Part shown: piece after piece, positions 58,705 through 64,000 of the stretch
Numbering within the stretch: the stretch's first letter is position 1
Layout: each line of letters starts with the position of its first letter
DNA from: Klebsormidium nitens
Taxonomy: Eukaryota; Streptophyta; Klebsormidiophyceae; Klebsormidiales; Klebsormidiaceae
Assembly (NCBI GenBank): GCA_000708835.1
Contig: DF237071.1
Coordinates: 1-64,000 of the forward strand
Reading direction: 5' to 3'
Length of the DNA: 64,000 nt
Position numbers and translations under genes: made by a program
The notes under the pieces: model-generated
What the model was told of the DNA's origin: nothing
Databases searched by the model: none
The model's input: only the letters and a program-made list of their open reading frames with translations

Positions 58705-61356
58705 ATGGCTGCCCCACGCTTGAACAGAGCTCTCCTTCTTGTCGCGCTTTCGGCGGCCTACTTCGTTGCAACCTTACCATACCCAGCTGCTGCCGAGCGA
58801 AATGCTGCTGCCCCAAATGCAAACGAAGTTCTTCCAACTCCGGTCAACGTGGAAGAGGCGTGCACAAAAGAGGTATTCCACAGCTTGACACACCACTATC
58901 GCAGCTGCAGCCGGAGTTTCTTTCATGTTGAAGACCCAGGTGACGTGTGCCAATCTGAGAAGCTTTGAGTCACGTCCTACACGCCTCGGTCTCAGCAATG
59001 TTCGAGGTTCAGAGTTCATTACACCCAAATCATGAGGTGATAAGCTGTTCTCATCAGCTAGGCAGTAGTTCTTTGCAGTCAAACATGTATGCTAGTCGAC
59101 TTGAAGGAAAGGGTTCCAAGTTCGAATGAAATGGCTTGCCTTTTGGTGCGCAAAGCAATCACACGTGTGCTACTTGTTAATCTGCTGTTTTGTAATCATG
59201 AAAGGGACTCAGATCTTGCAGCTCCGAGCTGAAGTTCAGTAGATGGCATTCGACTGAGGCTATTAAATAGGAGAACTGATTTCGGCAGCTGGCCGCATGT
59301 TACCTTCAGCGCAGCTAAGTGAACTCGTTCTTCTCCATGTGGCATGCTAGCCACCGTGCCACCAAAGGAAGGGACATCAGATGTGGATCTCTTTGAGAGT
59401 GCTGAGCTTGAGCAACCTTCACAACGTCCTGGGGATTAATATTGTAGCACATAAACAGGTCTGTGTCTGTTGACTGCTCTTTCAAAGCAGCGCCTGGTTG
59501 TTCCGTTGCCTCAAGGTGAGCTGTACCATATTGCAGTGACCAGAGACTTCTTCTCTCTACATATACTAGTACTGGGCTTCTGAGCTGACGTTCTCGTCAT
59601 CCCTTATTCTTCAGATGAAGACTGCTGCGAGGGACTGGCCCACTTCTACGGCCCCCAGTCGCCGATGCCCTCCCGCAACTGCTTCTGTGACGCGACGTAT
59701 GCCGCCTGGTTCACCAAGATGTAGGTGTTTGAAAACCGTTCCTACTACCTGATGGCGACAGCGTTCAAGGTTTGCAAGTAAGTAGACGCTGCCAAGAGCA
59801 TGCTGCAAAGCAACGAGGCATCTTTTGATCAGACTGCTTTCTACCAATGAAATGTACTAAATTAAAGTATGGGGACTGCCACGGTTTCAATCTACAGATA
59901 GAGCCAAATGTCGAACTTAGGAAAGCAACACTTCCATACTCATAAAGTCTTAGGTAGCAAAGAGGTCTCCCAGAAGAAAGAAGAGAGCAGCCCTGCAATT
60001 TGCGTTGACCTTGAATCTGTTGAATCTGTATGCTTGTATGAGATTATCAATCAGTGGCGTCTCCTTGCGCTTAAAGAACCGCACTAAAGATTATGTTAGT
60101 ACTAAAGTTATATCCTCTGTTCGGCGAGCTGCATCGACCCAAGTAAACTGTTATTTCGGACTCCCTCAGTAAGTTGTTAGCTTCTTCTCTACGCTTCTGC
60201 ATCAGAGGCTTCTAGGGTTCGCAGGAACGCTTGAAGCCAAGTAAGAGTCCATCGAGGTGCCCTTCTAAACCGTATGGTCGTGCTATCTCCCAGCATCTAG
60301 TTAATGCCGATCTTCAAGCTCTAATCAGGGACATGAGTCTGCTTTCCACGAGAAGCTTTTGCACTCAACTACGATTGGTCAAAAGGGAGCTGTCGAAACA
60401 CTGACATGAACCACGTCCCCTTTGTTAGACATCATCCAACGGATCACAAAGCGGAACTGGTTGATGCTGACTTCATCCTGTGTTTTCAGGAACTTTAACA
60501 TCACCGTTGGTTACTTTGACGACGGGGAGGGCCCTTGCGCGGGGAAAGAGTACTCCGCAGAAGACGTTGAAGGGACGTGCATCAATTGTTACAAAGACGG
60601 GCCACATGCTTCCCTTGCAGACTGGCTATCCCGCTTGGATCAGGACTGGGGGATTGCGATGTCGTTTGCCATCTTCTGGGTTTCCTGTAAGCGGTTTTGG
60701 CCCCGAATTATCTGCCCTTATTTCTTGCCATGTACCTACGCTTCATCTTACTGCTTAGACTGCGAGAAAATTCACAGAACTCAATAGCGCGAGAATGTTG
60801 CAGGGGCTGTCGGCTCTCTCAAAATCAAGATTGGTCTTAAGTGGTTCCTGTACATGGTTCATGTTTTTCAATCGACTTTTGGAAGACTTCCGTGAACGGC
60901 GAAGTTCTTTGAGGCTGAGTGCTGGGAACTTTCGTTATCTTACTCGATAAAAGGTAATAGGCCGGCGGCAGATAACCAGCAAGGTTGGTGGCGGTGTAGT
61001 GAGAAGTAAACTTCCACATGCGTGGACCCCTGCGAGATCTTACCCCTTTTCTATGATTCGTGACCTACTAGAACTACATGAGCTGTTTCTAACGGGTTTA
61101 TGTTCCTCAAGAACCAGCTCTTCTCGTCTAAAATCCTAGCGTTCGTGAACCTACTAGTGTAAGTTAGTGTGTCTGCTGCTAAGTACATCTAGACTGGGTC
61201 TACTGAAAGTAGAACGAGGCAGTAGTCGGAAAGAGCTGCACTAACTCCGTTCCTGACGTTTGCTGTGCAGTGTTCGGCTGCATCATCCTAGTGGGCTCCT
61301 TGACCCTGGACCTCGCGAAAGACGCCCAGAGGGTGGTGGCGAAAAAGATGAGCTGA
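58705..61356 (+). CDS. Secreted 8-cysteine LTP-like protein with C-terminal membrane segment; in-frame stop in exon 2
   Basis: Exons: 58705-58939, 59615-59720 (or to 59777), 60490-60686 and 61271-61356. The protein starts with a signal peptide (residues 1-30, RALLLVALSAAYFVATLPY). Cysteines follow in the lipid-transfer/2S-albumin order C, C, CC, CXC, C, C (EACTK, RSCSR, EDCCEG, NCFCD, KVCKN, GPCAG), then TCINC. A membrane segment (about WGIAMSFAIFWVSLFGCIIL) and a short basic tail LAKDAQRVVAKKMS come last. The seventh cysteine lies in the last 57 bp of the longer exon 2, which ends at a strong GTAAGT donor (59778). That form carries an in-frame TAG at 59722-59724. Splicing earlier, at GTAGGT (59721), keeps the frame and avoids the stop (207 aa) but drops Cys7. 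Read through the stop at the long donor, the product ends after 114 aa as a secreted fragment. Role: LTP-like proteins bind lipids at the cell surface; here that is inference. Confidence 0.68.
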
Positions 61357-62581
61357 ATCATCATCATTAACTAGCGAGGTACTTGAGTCACGAAGAGCAT
61401 TGGGCCAAAACCAAGAAGGATATGTCAATCTTGGTCCAGCTCTTGACCGTTTAGCGCCTGTCGAAGAACGCGGCCGTATGCATGTCCCGCATGCTTGTTG
61501 ACACTAGGACGGACGCATCAGTGTCCAACTCTATCGTAGGACATTGTGAGCTGCCAGAAGCTGTCTCGATTGTACAGCAATTGAATTGAATGTACTCTGG
61601 CCGATCCGATCCATGATAGTTCCGGCCTGCCGGCCTAAGGAATGGGCACGTACTCGAGGAGGTTTGTACGCCCAGAATTACCTCGCAAAAGCTTTCTGAC
61701 ACATGCCCGTGTATCACACCGGCGCTCGCATGGAATGGCCCTAAATCGTATGACGCCTAGCTAGCAATGAAGGCGTCAGGTGCGCCAGTGGTCGGCCGGC
61801 GCGGGGGCGCGCAGTTTACTGTATATACACCGTACTAGCTATAAGCTACATATATGCAATGCTTTATGATGAGGATATATCGGATGATGCATCGCCTCAA
61901 TAAGATCGAACTCAAGGGCGACTGGCATGGCTAGCTAGCTAATGATCCGAGCAACACTCAGTGATTGAGCCGGGCGGGCGCTTCATGCAAGCTATAGTAA
62001 TGCCACCGGCTGAATTGCACATGCCACACATGATCGAATAATGGTGAAGCATCGCTCCGACAGAAGAAGTTCTTCAAAGGCCTCTGTCCTACTTTTGTTG
62101 AAGACTTGACTTCAGGATTGAACCAATGGTCAGACGCGACCGAAAATGTTAAACACAAGATTTCAAGCCTGGTATAGAAGGATCAACGGGCAGCGCACAA
62201 GCGCAGTTCCCACGCAGCTGGTTCTTGAGTTGGATCTGCTGGCATGGTTGAGTCGGTTTCTCGCCAATTCATGCAGGCACCTTGCCGTTGACCATACACG
62301 ATAACATGATTGGGAATCCATGCACGATCTTCCACTGCCACACTACATCTCGAATCGAATCAAGCTACAAGCGATGCCACGCATGCAGAGTGCAGAACCT
62401 GGCCAGCAGGATGTGTACGCAAGCCGAAGTACTCACATATACATCCGTGTCAAAGCAGCACGTGCGCCAAAAGCACCTTTGCACACGATCAGGCATGTAT
62501 CAATCACGCGGGAGGAGGAATCGGGACTGAATGGCTTGCTTTCAGCATTCGATAAAAAAACGTGATGGTGGCATGGGGCCT
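61357..62581. other. Intergenic region between convergent LTP-like and eL8 genes
   Basis: No gene is recognised. AT-rich sequence around 61815-61885 has repeated short TATA-like motifs. Three overlapping open frames of about 80 codons at 62282-62565 resemble nothing known and are treated as chance. Confidence 0.45.
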
Positions 62582-63905
<1,324 letters not shown>

Positions 63906-64000
63906 TCAATCGTACTGTGGACCTTACTGTCAGGCGCGGTGCTCATTGCTTGCGACAAATGGTTGTCTTGACGGGAGTGTAAAAGATAGAAAGCAAACAC

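Noticed and set aside
62282-62565. Three overlapping open frames of about 80 codons
   Set aside because: They overlap in different frames without codon bias or recognisable motifs, as expected by chance.

Overview
This window is nuclear DNA from a green plant of the streptophyte lineage, most likely a charophyte alga or a bryophyte-grade plant. The evidence is a set of intron-rich genes with GT-AG splicing and GC-rich exons in a more AT-rich background. It includes a FRO-type ferric reductase, an RH5-type DEAD-box helicase, an AAAP/AVT amino acid transporter, a telo-box-like promoter motif and a secreted protein with the plant 8-cysteine lipid-transfer pattern. The genus is not proven; a Klebsormidium-like alga is only a guess. 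One 20-base assembly gap lies at 16705-16724.

Layout. (1) 1-11200 is almost entirely a modular interspersed repeat, one long copy plus truncated ones. At its core is an array of about eight diverged 95-125 bp units carrying CATGGCCGC and the palindrome GTGAGCTCAC. (2) 11200-19480 is low-information sequence with one striking object, a solitary intact copy of transporter exon 3 at 14233-14574 (minus). (3) 19483-39543 (minus) is a complete six-exon AVT-like amino acid transporter of 506 aa. Two of its introns exceed 7 kb, and one holds further copies of the repeat. (4) A 585 bp head-to-head promoter separates it from (5) an eight-exon DEAD-box helicase (40129-46265, plus, 646 aa). (6) 47641-56857 (minus) is an 18-exon ferric reductase of 794 aa. 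(7) 58705-61356 (plus) is a four-exon LTP-like secreted or membrane protein with an in-frame stop codon inside its cysteine domain. (8) 62582 to the right edge (minus) is the 3' part of ribosomal protein eL8 (L7a). All exon joins in these models were checked by hand for reading phase.

The genes do not form a pathway; they are ordinary neighbours on a plant chromosome. What links the window is a structural habit. At eight exon-intron borders in three adjacent genes, a piece of exon plus flanking intron has been partially duplicated alongside the real border, usually at 100-185 bp spacing. These copies often keep a cryptic splice site and have then decayed. Units of similar size build the arrays in the dispersed repeat. 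This is the observation most worth following up, together with the solitary transporter exon, an apparently stop-free 402 bp intron in the reductase gene and the stop codon in the LTP-like gene.
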